From Elysia chlorotica (taxonomy: Eukaryota; Mollusca; Gastropoda; Plakobranchidae), in NCBI GenBank assembly GCA_003991915.1, contig RQTK01000003.1, forward strand, positions 1,807,778 through 1,871,777: a stretch of DNA of 64,000 nucleotides, read 5' to 3'. A program made the position numbers and the translations under genes. Positions 31,576-43,488 of this stretch are shown here, in pieces. The notes beneath the pieces are model-generated. The model had not been told where the DNA came from. It saw nothing but the letters and a program-made list of their open reading frames with translations, and did not search any database. Every line of letters begins with the position of its first letter. The stretch's first letter is position 1.

Positions 31576-32244
31576 ATGTTGCAACCTTTCATGCATATAC
31601 TCAATGCCCAGAGAATTGTACTAGCAAGTGGGTCCCCACGTCGAAAGCTAATATTAGAGAACATTGGTCTTAATATAGAGGTAATGCCATCAACTTTTGA
31701 GGAAAATTTGGACAAGGCAAAGTATACCCCTCCTGACTATGTGGTACAAACTGCCATGTTCAAAACCCAGGAAGTAGCAGAGCGGCTATCCCAGAGCGGA
31801 ATGGTTCCTGATCTTATCATTGGAGCAGACACTGTCGTGTCTCAGGGAAATGAAATCTTTGAAAAGCCGAGAGATAAAAAGGATGCAGTTAGGATTCTCT
31901 CCCAGCTGAGTAACTGCTCTCACACAGTTTACACAGGTGTTGTCTTGTATGTGCCTTCAACCTCCTTATTAATGAGCAAAGGCTCGACAGCACTTAATGG
32001 TGCATATCGCTGTACGAGTTTTGTTGAGAGCACATCTGTTCACATGGCTCATCTTTCACAGGATGTGATAAATGCGTACATTGAGACAGGAGAATCAATG
32101 GACAAGGCAGGAGCTTATGGGATTCAAGCCATAGGTGGGACACTTGTTGAGAAAATTAATGGCGATTATTTTAATGTTATGGGGTTTCCACTGGCAAGAT
32201 TTGCTAAAGAGATAGCATCATTATATGAAGGGGTTACCAACTGA
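31576..32244 (+). CDS. Maf/HAM1-like nucleotide pyrophosphatase (ASMTL N-terminal domain type)
   Basis: The product is 222 aa in one uninterrupted frame. Maf proteins hydrolyse non-canonical or modified nucleoside triphosphates to the monophosphate, acting as house-cleaning enzymes in the cytosol. Family motifs are in order: LASGSPRRKLI (17-26), the catalytic GADTVV (83-88), EKPRD (96-100), HTVYTGV (116-122), KAGAYGIQ (177-184) and GDYFNVMGFPL (196-206). Length fits a standalone Maf protein. The human homologue is fused to a methyltransferase-like domain, and no such domain follows here before the stop. The ATG chosen precedes the first strand by ten residues; a second in-frame ATG (codon 6) would also work. 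No intron interrupts the CDS, although a splice acceptor about 40 bases upstream suggests a 5' UTR intron. Confidence 0.93.
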   Translation: MLQPFMHILNAQRIVLASGSPRRKLILENIGLNIEVMPSTFEENLDKAKYTPPDYVVQTAMFKTQEVAERLSQSGMVPDLIIGADTVVSQGNEIFEKPRDKKDAVRILSQLSNCSHTVYTGVVLYVPSTSLLMSKGSTALNGAYRCTSFVESTSVHMAHLSQDVINAYIETGESMDKAGAYGIQAIGGTLVEKINGDYFNVMGFPLARFAKEIASLYEGVTN

Positions 32245-35200
32245 TGGTAAAAGCCTACCTCTTCTCCAAAATCTTATGGACATGCGCATCTCTAGAATAG
32301 TCAGAGAACATTTGTGAAAATCAATGTTCAGATATGATATTATACAAATTTAACTGTGACTCTTTATGGGCTTGTGTGTAACTATAGGCTGAAGACTACA
32401 ACTACCTTTAATAAATAATACTGTTTTTGTAGTGTGATAATAATTTAAATCATGGAGCAAGTAAGTCTTACCTAATAATATATTTTTACAAGGTACCATA
32501 CATCACTTGTGGAGTATGTACAACTTTAATGTAAACACCAAGACTATTATATAACAGTCATAGTATTAGTAGTACCAGATATTCAATCTGTGTTAGTAAT
32601 GTATGCAAAAATTCCATGGCAGCAAGTAAAACACTGCGCTTAGTTTGGTCCGTTCAAGGACGTGAATTCCTGAGGAGCATTTTTTTCAAGCAAATTTGTT
32701 CATCCCGTCTTAAATAAACAGCATACATGTATTTGGAATCAGCATCGCAAAGTACATTTAAAAATATCAAATACATTTGTTCCCTTAAAAAAAAAAATTA
32801 TTTTAGACTATAATTATGGTAACCATCTCTTACTTTAGATCTAATTACATGTACTGTCCTTGATTCCTGTGATTTTTAAAGAGAAAAACAAAAACTGGGC
32901 ATGATTATTGGAATCTGATTTTAAACTTATTTTTGTTCCCAGTATGACCAGAAATCCTATTAATTTCTATAAACTTTACCATACCAATGCATGGAACAAC
33001 TCATATTAAACCATTGTCATAAAACATGTGTAATAACTAAAAGTTAAAAACATGGAAAGCTATAATTATTTATGTATCGTACATGATCGATAACAAAACA
33101 TGTAAAAAAAAAACCCTTCATAAATAAAATAAAAAATGTATCAGATTTAAAAAATAGTTTAATTTTTAATATTTTATTTCTCCTCTCAATTTTTTTTTTT
33201 TAAGTGATAAAATGAGATCAGAATGGGCACAGGTCCAAGATATATTTTTTTGGTTTTGCATGCCGTTGAAAATGTTTAAAAGGCAGCTAAGTAAGGTGTT
33301 TTAAAAGCTACATGACCGATACATTTTTAATTTGAAAGAAACAAACACAATGGATAACATTACTTTATCAAAAACAGTATTGTTCCTTGCATTATCATTT
33401 AAAATTTTGATCTTAATTTATTGTCATCATGTCATCACTTAGTGCAGACCTGCACTGTACTTGCTATATATATCAATTTCAATACGCAAAATAGATCTTT
33501 TTCAAAGTGATAAAATTCCTAACATATTGCATAAATGAAACTTAATGTAATGGATTATTTAAATTTTAATAATTAATCATTATCATCTTTAAAGTTTAAA
33601 TTTCATGGGTTACATTTTTGTGTGAATGAATTTTATGAATGACTAATGCAATATATATATGTGTGTCAAACAAACTTATTTAATCTATGTCATTCTTTTC
33701 AACCCAATTACAAAGCAATAATTCACACAATCTGTTGGCGTCTGTTATGGATGAATTTCATTGTCCCATGTAGACAAGAAATAAACTTCAAATATAAGTA
33801 AGAATAAAAATATTTTCTGGAATTTATTAACAATTGGTTCTTTTTTTTTGTTTTTTTTAATTATTAACTTTTTATAAAGCTACAGCTATACGTACTATGC
33901 CAATTATTTGTATTGAATGCATCAACAAAAAAATCAGATCATTTCCTTTTTTAGACTTAGGCCTATACATTTTGTAAAAGGTGATACTTTCTGGTTATAA
34001 AAACTATTGTTAATTTGTTATTTAGCAAAACAGTGCCGAAGACCTTGTTGAGCCTTTAAAAAAGTTAACCGTTTTCAATACTAGTACCCCCTTTTTATAT
34101 ATTAGTGAATAAAAAATCTCTAGATCTACTGACAAATCAATCATGAAATGATGAAATCTTTAAGTTTAAATTTTAATGTAAAGTACTTTATGGCACATTT
34201 TATTTTTCAACTTCATCAATCAGACTTTTCTAAACTATGTATTGAACTATTTCATACAAGTAAGCAATGTAGAATCAGGAGATGACAAAGTCATATCTAT
34301 GGCAATCTTTTTATTAAAGTTTACTATTAAAAAAGAGCAACAACAAAATAATGTCCCCTTAAATCATAGGGTACTAATTTATATGAAAGAAAAAGAGAGC
34401 CAATAAAGCTTATAAATACAATGCATATTTAATTTTTGAAAATGTAAAATCTGGTTTATAAATTGTTTATAATAAAAACACTCTATGAGCAAAAGACAGC
34501 TAACAATTTCTAAATTTTTAAACATACTGGTATTCTCAAATAGGAAATACATGTAACAGTAAAGTGTAATAAGCTCAAGACATACAACCAGTATTTTTAG
34601 GGCCTGATTCTCTATGTCATTACTGGCTTAAGTATTTCTCCAAAAGCCTAAAAAGCTCTGAGAACCAATATTTGAGTAAAATTTAAATAAAATAAATCAG
34701 AAAAAATGGAAAGCTCCAGGCAGAGCAATGGTTATCAAAATATTATAAAAGAAAATAATTCATGTAACGTATGTTCTTCTGTGATCAAGTAAATGTGGGC
34801 ATACCTAAAATAAATGTGTATTTTAATTTTATTAATTGAAAAGAACAGCAACAATGATTTATTTTCCACATAATTAAGTACTACTAGTACTACCGCCAAC
34901 CTATACTTTTTTTTCTGGGCTAACTTGGTAGGTAATGACTGAAAAAAATATCTTTAACAAATAGAACCAGACGGTTACTGGTACATGTACTTCACATTTT
35001 TAAAGTCATGTTTTTTAACCATTAGTACTTTCTAAAATTCTACAAATCATAAGTTCGAACAGATGATGCCTAATTTGTTGTTTTTTTTTTTTTCTTAAAT
35101 TCAAATTGCTGCTCTAACTAAGTCAATTTAACTTCAGAGCTACAACCAAAATTATATAATATTATTCAAACTATATAAAATTTACATACCGGTAGTTCAT

Positions 35201-35310
35201 ATCTATATTCTATAGTTATGTAGTTCTCGTAAAAGAATAAATGAATACCCAAAATAAACTTCCTTTTCTTTCTTACTGAATAATATCATTACATGTACTG
35301 TACTAAGTGA
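32245..35310. other. Convergent intergenic region, no gene recognised
   Basis: An AT-rich stretch between the 3' ends of the Maf and ketohexokinase genes. It should contain both 3' UTRs; an AATAAA lies near 32410 on the plus strand. I see no other coding or repeat feature. Confidence 0.6.
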
Positions 35311-36285
35311 TTAACATGATAATTGATGTTGAGAAAAGACATCTTTAAGAAGTGCCAAATTCTGGAATCCTTGAACCCCACACTTTGACCCAGCAACCTT
35401 ACAGCCAAACATAATAGCTTTCTGAAGAGCTTGTCCCTTAGCCAGTGCAAACAGGGTAGCACCGATAAATGTATCTCCAGCACCACATGTATCCAAAATC
35501 TCTGATGGAGGAAAGGCAGGGGATGTAACAAGGCCACTTTGATCTGACATTGCTGCAGCCCCAATATCTCCCCATGCACAGATCACAACAGCTCCTGCTT
35601 TTACTTTTTTATGGTAAATTGAGACAGCCTGCTCCATGCTGGTGTAGCCTTGCTCACATGCAAAGTCTTTACTCACAAACATTATATCCGGGAGCTTCCA
35701 CATGTCAAGTTCATCAAGGTAAGGGGCAAATCTGAGTTTCTCTGCTTCTAATGAGGTATATATGCCGACTCCATGCGCTTTTTTAAATTCATTCACATAA
35801 TTCAACATACTTGAAATTTCATGAGCATTGTCTCTTCCTTCAAAATGAATCCAGCCATACTCTGAAGACTTCAGATTAATGCTATTTGCAAAATCATGGA
35901 GAGTCAGTTCTGGCAAATCCTTATTTGTGTGTAATATTGTTCGAGTATGAGACTCTAGGCTTAGTATAACGATGGAGAGAGGACAGGTCTTATTAGACTT
36001 GATTATTGAATTCTTGAAGTTAATTCCAAATTTTTCAAAATCTCTTTGAATGAATGAAAGTTCTGTATCATCTGCTATTGTTCCGAAAAACTCAACATTA
36101 CCACCCAGAAGTGAAAAGACAGTTGAGGAGTTTGATGCATTACCGCCTCTCTGTTTATAGTAATCAATACATCTGTGTCCTATGTCTTCTTTAGGGTACT
36201 TGGGAAGGAGGTTTAAAATATCAACACACACCAGCCCAACGAAGAGAGTTTTTCTACTCCCATCAATTAGAAATTCTCCATCCAT
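35311..36285 (-). CDS. KHK: Ketohexokinase (fructokinase), PfkB family
   Basis: 324 aa in one open frame. Ketohexokinase phosphorylates fructose to fructose 1-phosphate with ATP in the cytosol. Diagnostic motifs are FVGLVCVDILN (15-25), the sugar-binding RGGNASNSSTVFSLLGG (46-62), IHFEGRDNAHE (146-156) and the PfkB signature DTCGAGDTFIGATLF (265-279), whose GAGD aspartate (271) is the catalytic base. The CKVAGSKCGVQGFQNL segment (295-310) matches ketohexokinases rather than other PfkB sugar kinases. It is slightly longer than the human enzyme (about 298 aa), mainly at the N-terminus. The CDS has no intron, unlike vertebrate KHK. An AG acceptor at about 36330, 45 bases upstream of the ATG, suggests an intron in the 5' UTR. 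Confidence 0.95.
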   Translation of the reverse strand: MDGEFLIDGSRKTLFVGLVCVDILNLLPKYPKEDIGHRCIDYYKQRGGNASNSSTVFSLLGGNVEFFGTIADDTELSFIQRDFEKFGINFKNSIIKSNKTCPLSIVILSLESHTRTILHTNKDLPELTLHDFANSINLKSSEYGWIHFEGRDNAHEISSMLNYVNEFKKAHGVGIYTSLEAEKLRFAPYLDELDMWKLPDIMFVSKDFACEQGYTSMEQAVSIYHKKVKAGAVVICAWGDIGAAAMSDQSGLVTSPAFPPSEILDTCGAGDTFIGATLFALAKGQALQKAIMFGCKVAGSKCGVQGFQNLALLKDVFSQHQLSC

Positions 36286-36869
36286 CGTTTCACTGATTGT
36301 TTTTTGTTACAATATCTCATATGCAACTCTGGAATTAAAAAAGGGAAAAAATATATATTAGAACATTAAATATACATGCTTTAATGAGTTCCATTATTCT
36401 TCCACACAAAACAGAGAGAGAGAGAGAGAGTGAAAGAAAAGAAATGACATATGAGTCAGACTGCTCTTTCAGGGAAGGCAAGATATATTTATAAGCTATG
36501 TTAAAATTCACTTTTTTTTTTTGGAAACATGGTCTTATTATTTATATTGGGGAAACCCAAAAAAAAAGAAAAAACAGAGCCAAAGTACTACTAGTGCTAC
36601 TACTACTGCTGCTGCTGCTTCTACTATTTCTACAACTACTACTATTACCACTAGATATGTACATTAGACAGTGTAGAGTGCTGTTTGTGTAAGAACTCTC
36701 CTCTTAGATTTAGAAACCCGCTCCATCTATGAAACATAATTCTTCTTCTTTAATTTACACCCCAAATAACTCGCTCTGGGCCTCATAAAAAGGCTAAGAA
36801 CCTGTTTGAAGACAGCCAGATATTTATATATTTTTATATTATTTTACCTCACCCAATGTGGTGATTATT

Positions 36870-37129
36870 TCTATAGTCATCTAAGACTAATAGGAGTGTT
36901 GCCAACATATATATCTGTATACACACGATCAGATGGGAAACCTGAGATTTACTTTTGCAAACGGTAGGCTAGGCTAGAGGCATGTCAGAAGATCAGAGAA
37001 ATCTTCCTTCCGCCATCACTGCACCTGCGGGTCTACAGTCAGGAAATTCAAAGAGTTTAACACTGACATAAGGATACTAACAGGCGGAGCTAAACCCCTC
37101 CCCCTGTACGTATGGCATGTCCTCGAATA
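36870..37129. repeat. Dispersed repeat, copy 1 (260 bp)
   Basis: The block from TCTATAGTCATCTAAGACTA to TATGGCATGTCCTCGAATA recurs in the same orientation at 41167-41444. The two are near-identical except for an 18-bp longer central segment and a few substitutions in the second. No coding potential. It probably belongs to an unnamed transposon family. Confidence 0.92.
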
Positions 37130-37315
37130 AAAATCATAGGTGGACAGCAGTTGTTATAATGTTACACGAGAAGTGGGTAGGTATCCAATCATTGGGGAAT
37201 AAGCATGACACGACTATTCAATAAGCACCTCAATTTGTTTAAATCCGACCCACCACTTCTCTTGGTTGCTTCACACATGCGTCAATCACTATTTTGTTAA
37301 TGGACCCTGAAAGGT

Positions 37316-37572
37316 TGCTCTCTTTTACTAACTCTCTCTCCTTCCTTTATTTTTTTCATTCTCTCCTCCTCTCTCTTCTCTCTCTATCCCTTCTCTATTT
37401 TTTATTTCTTTATCTCCTTCTCTCTCTCACTCCCTCTTTATTTCCGTCTCTTTCTATCTCGCTCTCTCCAAACTCTCTCTTATCTCTATCCCTCCATTTT
37501 TTACTCTCCATCTTTCCTTTCTTTCGCTCTCTACCATCTTCCTCTTCTCTTCCTCCCTCTCTCTCTCTCTAA
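37316..37572. repeat. CT-rich low-complexity tract
   Basis: Degenerate TCTCTC/TCCTTC sequence with very few G bases over about 250 bases. The Leu/Ser-rich frame across it is an artefact. The flanks (37130-37315 and 37573-38300) show nothing recognisable. Confidence 0.9.
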
Positions 37573-38302
37573 GTGGTGCAGACTAAGGCTATGCAAATAA
37601 TACTGTTTTTTGTTCGATTTTGTTTAATTTCCTCAAATTAAAGTATGTTCCCTTCACAAGAGCGTTGACCGTTATAAATCTAAGAGTAAGTTGGGAGGTG
37701 TGAACACTGCTGTAGAAATGCGGTAGCGCCGGTATGCCATCTGATCAAAACTTAACATATCTTTCTTTTGCCACCACCAACTCTCAGCACTTGTTAGTCT
37801 ATAGACAGGGAACTCAGGAACTCAATGGGTTTGAAATGCAAATGTGAACAGCTGGCTGCTCTAAACTGAGAATCATGGTTATTTCTCTGAGAAAGTAGGA
37901 GTTGACGCAAGTTCACGCAAGGTTCTTGGGCGGAGACCTCTGTACTATAGATGTGGTCTGAACCTGAGTATGAACCCACCCTTCGGAGACAAGAAAAGTG
38001 GGTTTTTAGAAGATGCAGGTTCTATGGGAGAAGAAGATTTATAATAAACCTGGGAGTTGACCAATAAGTGGTTGATCCAGAATAGTACTAGTAGGCTACT
38101 CTGTACGAAATTTTTGTGTTCATTTATATAATCAAAGATCTAGGTTTCTTTTTAATTTTGTTTTAGATTATAATCGTGGGTCTATTTAAATGGGTTTTAA
38201 AAGCTGTCCCCTGTAGTCAAGGGCTGTAGTTAGTCTTGTCATAATATCTGGAATGACCCGGCTGTTTACAGTAGCTGTTAATTTTGGGATGATAGGATTT
38301 GC

Positions 38303-38412
38303 GGCACTCCTTGAGTTTTGTGGTCCCTAACCTGTGGGCGATCAAATGGGCTTGGTGGGAGGGTTTCGAGGGGTGGGTGGGTAGGATTCGATTACATCGG
38401 AGTCACTCAACC

Positions 38413-38447
<35 letters not shown>

Positions 38448-38835
38448 CAGAGCAAGCGAGCGTGAGAGACTGAGAGAATATTTTTCAATAAAAAACATAT
38501 CAATTTTATGTGCTTGTGTATGTTGTCCCCCACCCCCCATCCCCACCCGCATTGACCAGGTGAATGCTAGGTTATAAACAATTGAATACATGTACTTGTA
38601 ATCATATTGCTCTTTGTATTTTTTAATCAACAAATCATGCCAATGCAACAAAAATTTTTAACAAAAAGACAGGGAATACAGCTGGCAAGTATTTTAATAA
38701 TTTTAATAGGAAAAAAATAACTAAAAGACAGGGGTTACAGCTGGCTGGTATTTGATTCAATTTTAATAATCGAATTCTAGCCGCCCACCCATTTGATCGC
38801 CCACAGGCCTGGGACCACAAAACTCAAGGAGTGCC
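38303..38835. mobile_element. 533-bp TIR MITE with 8-bp target site duplication
   Basis: Both ends start GGCACTCCTTGAGTTTTGTG in their inward direction, with similarity continuing through CCTGTGGGCGATCAAATGGG for about 48 bp. The 8-bp sequence GGATTTGC flanks both sides (38295-38302 and 38836-38843), a clean target duplication. Length and 8-bp duplications fit a non-autonomous hAT, P or Merlin-type element; the terminus does not decide between them. The inside holds TG and GA microsatellites (about 38413-38447) and an internal tandem repeat containing ACAGCTGGC (about 38660-38745). No transposase. Confidence 0.88.
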
Positions 38836-38999
38836 GGATTTGCCTTCTGGTACACACATTTGCTGCTATAGCTTATCGAGCATTCTTATTTGTTGCTTAG
38901 GAGTTCACTTGTTTTCACTCCTGGATGTTCAGGTTCGATTTTTTTTATTGTTATTATCTAAATAGATCTAAAGCGTTTCCAAGCAAGTTCTAATTCATT

Positions 39000-39160
39000 A
39001 GCCTACACTTTTTACAGGCATTTAAGATCTAGAGATCTAAATCTAGATACTATATCAAGTTTTTAACCAGATTTTAAATCATTTTATTGGAAATAGTAAT
39101 TTAAGATCTAGATCTAAAACTTTGTACTAGATCTAGATCTATTATATTTACCGGCAATTC
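39000..39160. repeat. AGATCT/TCTAGA-type degenerate hexamer cluster
   Basis: Overlapping AGATCTAGA and TCTAGATCT units recur over about 150 bases. The same motif dominates 46655-47100. The function is unknown and it may be a simple-sequence family of this genome. Confidence 0.7.
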
Positions 39161-40289
39161 TAACTTACGAGGTTTATGGTGGGCGTTGATTGTTTAGATT
39201 GTGATTGAAGGTGAAAGTGAAAAGAAAAATGAAAGTAAAACCTTCCTGCAGATAAAGAATTTAATTATTATCCAAGTACCGTCAAGAAGTCGTACATAGT
39301 CAAAGCAAAAATTATCTTTGGTCAAAGTCCCTGTCATTCTGTTTACATGTAGATTTTAAGCATATATCCCTTTTTGATGAATTTCAAAATCAAAATACTT
39401 ACGATATTCGAATTATTTTGTTAAAAACATTTGTATCTTAATTTTGATGATTTTTAAGACCTACCGGTAATTTATTATTTACACATTTTAAGTATTGAAA
39501 TCAGTTAAAGCCACATGACGCGATTATGCATTTTAAATTCACGCTTATAAAATACTTAGAAATAACAACACAGTAATGGTGAATACATAGATAAATAAAG
39601 CTTAAAATATAAGCAAATCCCAACAACAACTCGGTACCCTGGTTATTGAAATTATTATCTATTGCATTTGCAGTTCTTTTCCTCTCAACAATAGATAATA
39701 ATAATAACATTTATAAGTTTTAAGGCGTGTAACGTTTTTGAAATCGTGCTTACTCAATGCATACCACATGTAATCAAAGATAGTATGCTAGAAAAAGATT
39801 AAGACGTCAATTGTTGATAGGCCTACTTCCGTAGTTTGCTTTTAAAACAAAAGGATTTTGGTTTACTTTATCGTTGTATACAATTAAAGCCACAATCACA
39901 TGTGGTATAAGTAATAATCGTCACAGTGATAAAAATGCTAGACCTCGAGCTGAACAACAGTAAAAAAAAAACAATTAAAAAAAAAACACTGAGCGAGCTA
40001 ATAATTATGCTTGTCTGTAATAGACTTAAATAATAACGTAAATTCAATATGGCCTTATCCAAGAAAATAAACACATTGTAGGTTATAAGTAATCCATGAG
40101 AGAGAAAACACTTTTTCAGCTTGACATGCAATGAAAATATGAAATAATGTTTGTCCATTACACAAACACTCGTCGCAACAGATACCGCTGGGGGAACCTA
40201 GAGACGCCAAATAAAGGGAGAGTCGCTCTCGAACACATCGTCCTTTGGTCTAGTACCCTGGTGCCCTAGTTGTGGCAGCCTGCTAAAAG

Positions 40290-40587
40290 TTCACGCCCCC
40301 CCCCCCCCCCCCCCGTTTGCTCTGCCTCCCCCAGAACGACCACCCCACACTCGCCCCCCAAAAAACCACCCCCCCCCCCCCCCCCCCCTCTCCCTTTTTT
40401 TCCCCCAAACACTAACCTCGTGTACCTCGATGCCAGGTTAATAGTATCTTCTCTCGAGACAAGAAAGTTCCAACCCGACTTCACGCCCCAGTAGCGAGTC
40501 ACCACCCCTACAAAACAGCAGTGACAACAACATAAACAACAAAAAAAAAAAGACACACACACAGTTTACACGAAAGCCCCCCCCCCC

Positions 40588-40636
<49 letters not shown>

Positions 40637-40680
40637 AACAACAAACAAACAAACAAACAACAACATAACAACAAAAGAAA
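40290..40680. repeat. Homopolymer-rich stretch: C runs and a long A run
   Basis: Two long C runs (about 40297-40314 and 40370-40388), another near 40577-40587, and an A run of over 45 bases (about 40590-40635) lie close together, followed by AAC/AAAC units. Reading frames here encode only Pro, Gly or Phe. The structure may be a degraded retroposon tail or an assembly weak spot. Confidence 0.85.
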
Positions 40681-40879
40681 CAAAAGCGAAATAATAAAAA
40701 TAAAAAACAACACATAACAAGCAAAGGAACAAACCAAAACAAATAACGGCAAATAAAAACATTAAAATTTCAAACCAAACCAAAATAAAAGCAATTAATG
40801 AAAAAAAAATAGCAAAACGGGAAAAAAAAGAAAAGAGGAAAGAGAATGAGATAAACAAAAGGAAATGACAAACAAGAAC

Positions 40880-40919
<40 letters not shown>

Positions 40920-41099
40920 AAGAAAGAGATAAAGGGAGGGAGATAAGTACATGAGATAAAAAGGGTAGCTGTTGAGATTTTCGTTCTGTTTATTTCTAAT
41001 CAACGAGACTTCCTATTATAGGTTTAAAATGATTTTGGGTCGATTGAATACTAGGTCGTCTTGATTATACTAAATTCTGACCTATTTACAATGTTGCCT

Positions 41100-41660
41100 C
41101 GCCGGTGTACTACTGAACCCTTCTGGTCCCCTTCTGACCCACTTACATTGTTAGTTCAAAACTGTCTCTATAGTCATCTAAGACTAATAGGAGTGTTGCC
41201 AACATATATATCTGTATACACACGATCAGATGGGAAACCTGAGATTTACTTTTGCAAACGGTAGGCTAGGCTAGAGGCATGTCAGAAGATCAGAGAAATC
41301 TTCCTTCCGCCATCTCTTTGTCACGCCGACTCGAGGCGCCTGTGGGTTTACAGTCAGGAAATTCAAAGAGTTTAACACTGACATAAGGATACTAACAGGC
41401 GGAGCTAAACCCCCCCTTCTGTACGTATGGCATGTCCTCGAATAGCTTTTGGCGGCCGCCAGACAGACTCCTGAGTTTGGCTGGCGGCCGCCAGGCGAAC
41501 TCTGAGTAGCCCTGGCGGGCTGGTCAGGGTGGCGTGCTACACCGGTGTACTACTGAACCCTTCTGACCCCCTTCTGACCCACTTACATTGTTAGTTCAAA
41601 ACCAAACCCTTCTGACCCACTTATACAAATGTTAGTTCAAAACTGACTGTAAAATACTGA
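41100..41660. repeat. Composite repeat: short direct repeats flanking dispersed repeat copy 2 and paired GC palindromes
   Basis: A block of about 64 bp (CCGGTGTACTACTGAACCCT through TTAGTTCAAAAC) occurs at about 41102-41163 and again at about 41541-41602, with a shorter third copy ending near 41643. Between them lie the second copy of the dispersed repeat (41167-41444) and a GC-rich stretch with the palindrome TGGCGGCCGCCA twice (about 41452 and 41483). No gene is recognised. Confidence 0.85.
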
Positions 41661-41934
41661 CCTACTTTCAATGTTGTTGGTGCAAACACCGAATGGAAGC
41701 ATTATTAGTATGGCGCATGTTAGTCCGAGAAACTGAAAGTTAAATAAAGTTTCTAGATTGATCATAGATCTATAAATATATTTATAGATCTATGAGATTG
41801 AACTACTTCGAACTCGAGAGATGCGCCAGTTCTGCAGAAGACCCCAGAGCAGGGCTACCACAAGCCTTGCCCCAGAGCTTGCTTATAATAGATGGGTCGA
41901 TAGATATAAAGATTAAGCTTAGATAGATACAGAG

Positions 41935-41938
41935 AGAT

Positions 41939-41972
<34 letters not shown>

Positions 41973-41976
41973 GGAG

Positions 41977-42023
<47 letters not shown>

Positions 42024-42425
42024 AAGCGAAAAGAGGAAGATTAACGAAATGATAAAGAGTTATAGAGAGAGAGTGAGAGAAAAAAAAAGAGAGAAAGAGA
42101 GAGAAGAAGAGAAAGAGAGAGATATTTGAGATGAGAAAAAAGGTAGCTAATGAGAGATAGAAGGACAGATACATAGGTAGATATAATGATTGATAGATAG
42201 ATAACTATATAGATATTATATAGATAAATAGAGGAAGAGTGTTTGTGTGAATGAGAGAAGAGGAGAGGGAGGGAACAGAGAGGGGAAAAGAGTGAGAGGG
42301 GTCTAAAGATAGAGAGACATTGCTAGCGATAAAGGGTGAAAGCGAGAAATAAGAGAGGGGATGGTGGAAAACATAAAGAGAAAGTTCAGAGGAAGGTGAT
42401 AGATAGTGAGAAAGATATTCCATAG
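41935..42425. repeat. GA-rich low-complexity tract
   Basis: GAGAGA and AGAAAG sequence, purest at about 41980-42020, degenerating to GATAGA units and GA-rich sequence up to 42425. It follows a smaller GA run at 40883-40915. Arg/Glu-rich and Ser/Leu-rich frames are artefacts. The next kilobase (42430-43480) shows no recognisable gene. Confidence 0.92.
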
Positions 42426-43488
42426 ATAGCTTACAAGGAAAAAAAACGAGGGGTGAGTGGGTGGGAGTTTAAAAACTCAGTTAGTAGAAGAGGCAGGTTC
42501 TAAACAAGAGGTGCTAGCCCGGATACGATTGCTGGATAAACGTGTAAAAACTTACAATTTTAGAAAGTTCTGTTTGGCAGTTTTATTTTATTTAGTTTTT
42601 GTAAATGAAAAATTAATGTCTATCCGTACTTTAGGAATCTAAACATGTGTTTGTAACTTTGTATATAGATCAATGATGCAACGGATGTTTATATACTTTT
42701 TAAAAGAATAAGTAAAAAAAGTTTTTATGAATAATTTATTATTTAATTGAAAAACACAACATTTTTAAACAGTTGGATTATGGCCTTTTTATTTCGTTCA
42801 TTTAAACTTTCTATATTGTAATGACCCTAGTTACACTAACTATCATTTGATTTGATTATTAATTTTATTGATACACTTTGAAGTTTTATTTCACTTTGAA
42901 CTTACGGTAGTATGTTTGATGGGGATTTCCTTGAGAGGGGTCATTGGAGCGTTTCGCATTTTTATTACTGTGGTCTTTTTCTTTCCTGTGTTTTACTTTG
43001 CGTAACTTTATCATTTGTTATCACCATCATCGTCACTAATCTCTATGAGTCTATCTATAGCTTTGGTCATTATCACGCTGGCGGATGTTGTTATTGGAGT
43101 TCACGCTCACCTCGACCAAGCTTCCGCGAGACTTTATTTCATAGAAGTGATCCAGTAAACTGTAAAGGCCTAAAAACAGGCCACCTCTTTTCTCGCCTCG
43201 CCTCATGGTGAGAGATCTAAGGTGCGTGGTCGCCTGAAAGTTGACCGGAAAAGAAGAAGGCCCGTATTTTGAGCTGGATATAGATCAATAACTAGTTATC
43301 GTAGCGAAAACCTGAAAACAAATTCGTAATCGGCGATCCAAAATTAACAAAATCGTAGTGTAGAGATGTTTAAACAATGCAGAATAAACAATTTCATATG
43401 GAATGGTTTTTGTGGGCTGTCTGTTTGTTTGAGCTACTACTGTTTATTTTGTTCTTTAAAACTGCATTAAAAATGATTTCAATAAATA

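Noticed and set aside
42912..43211. 99-codon plus-strand frame with a hydrophobic stretch
   Set aside because: Resembles no known family and has no splice or promoter support; likely chance.
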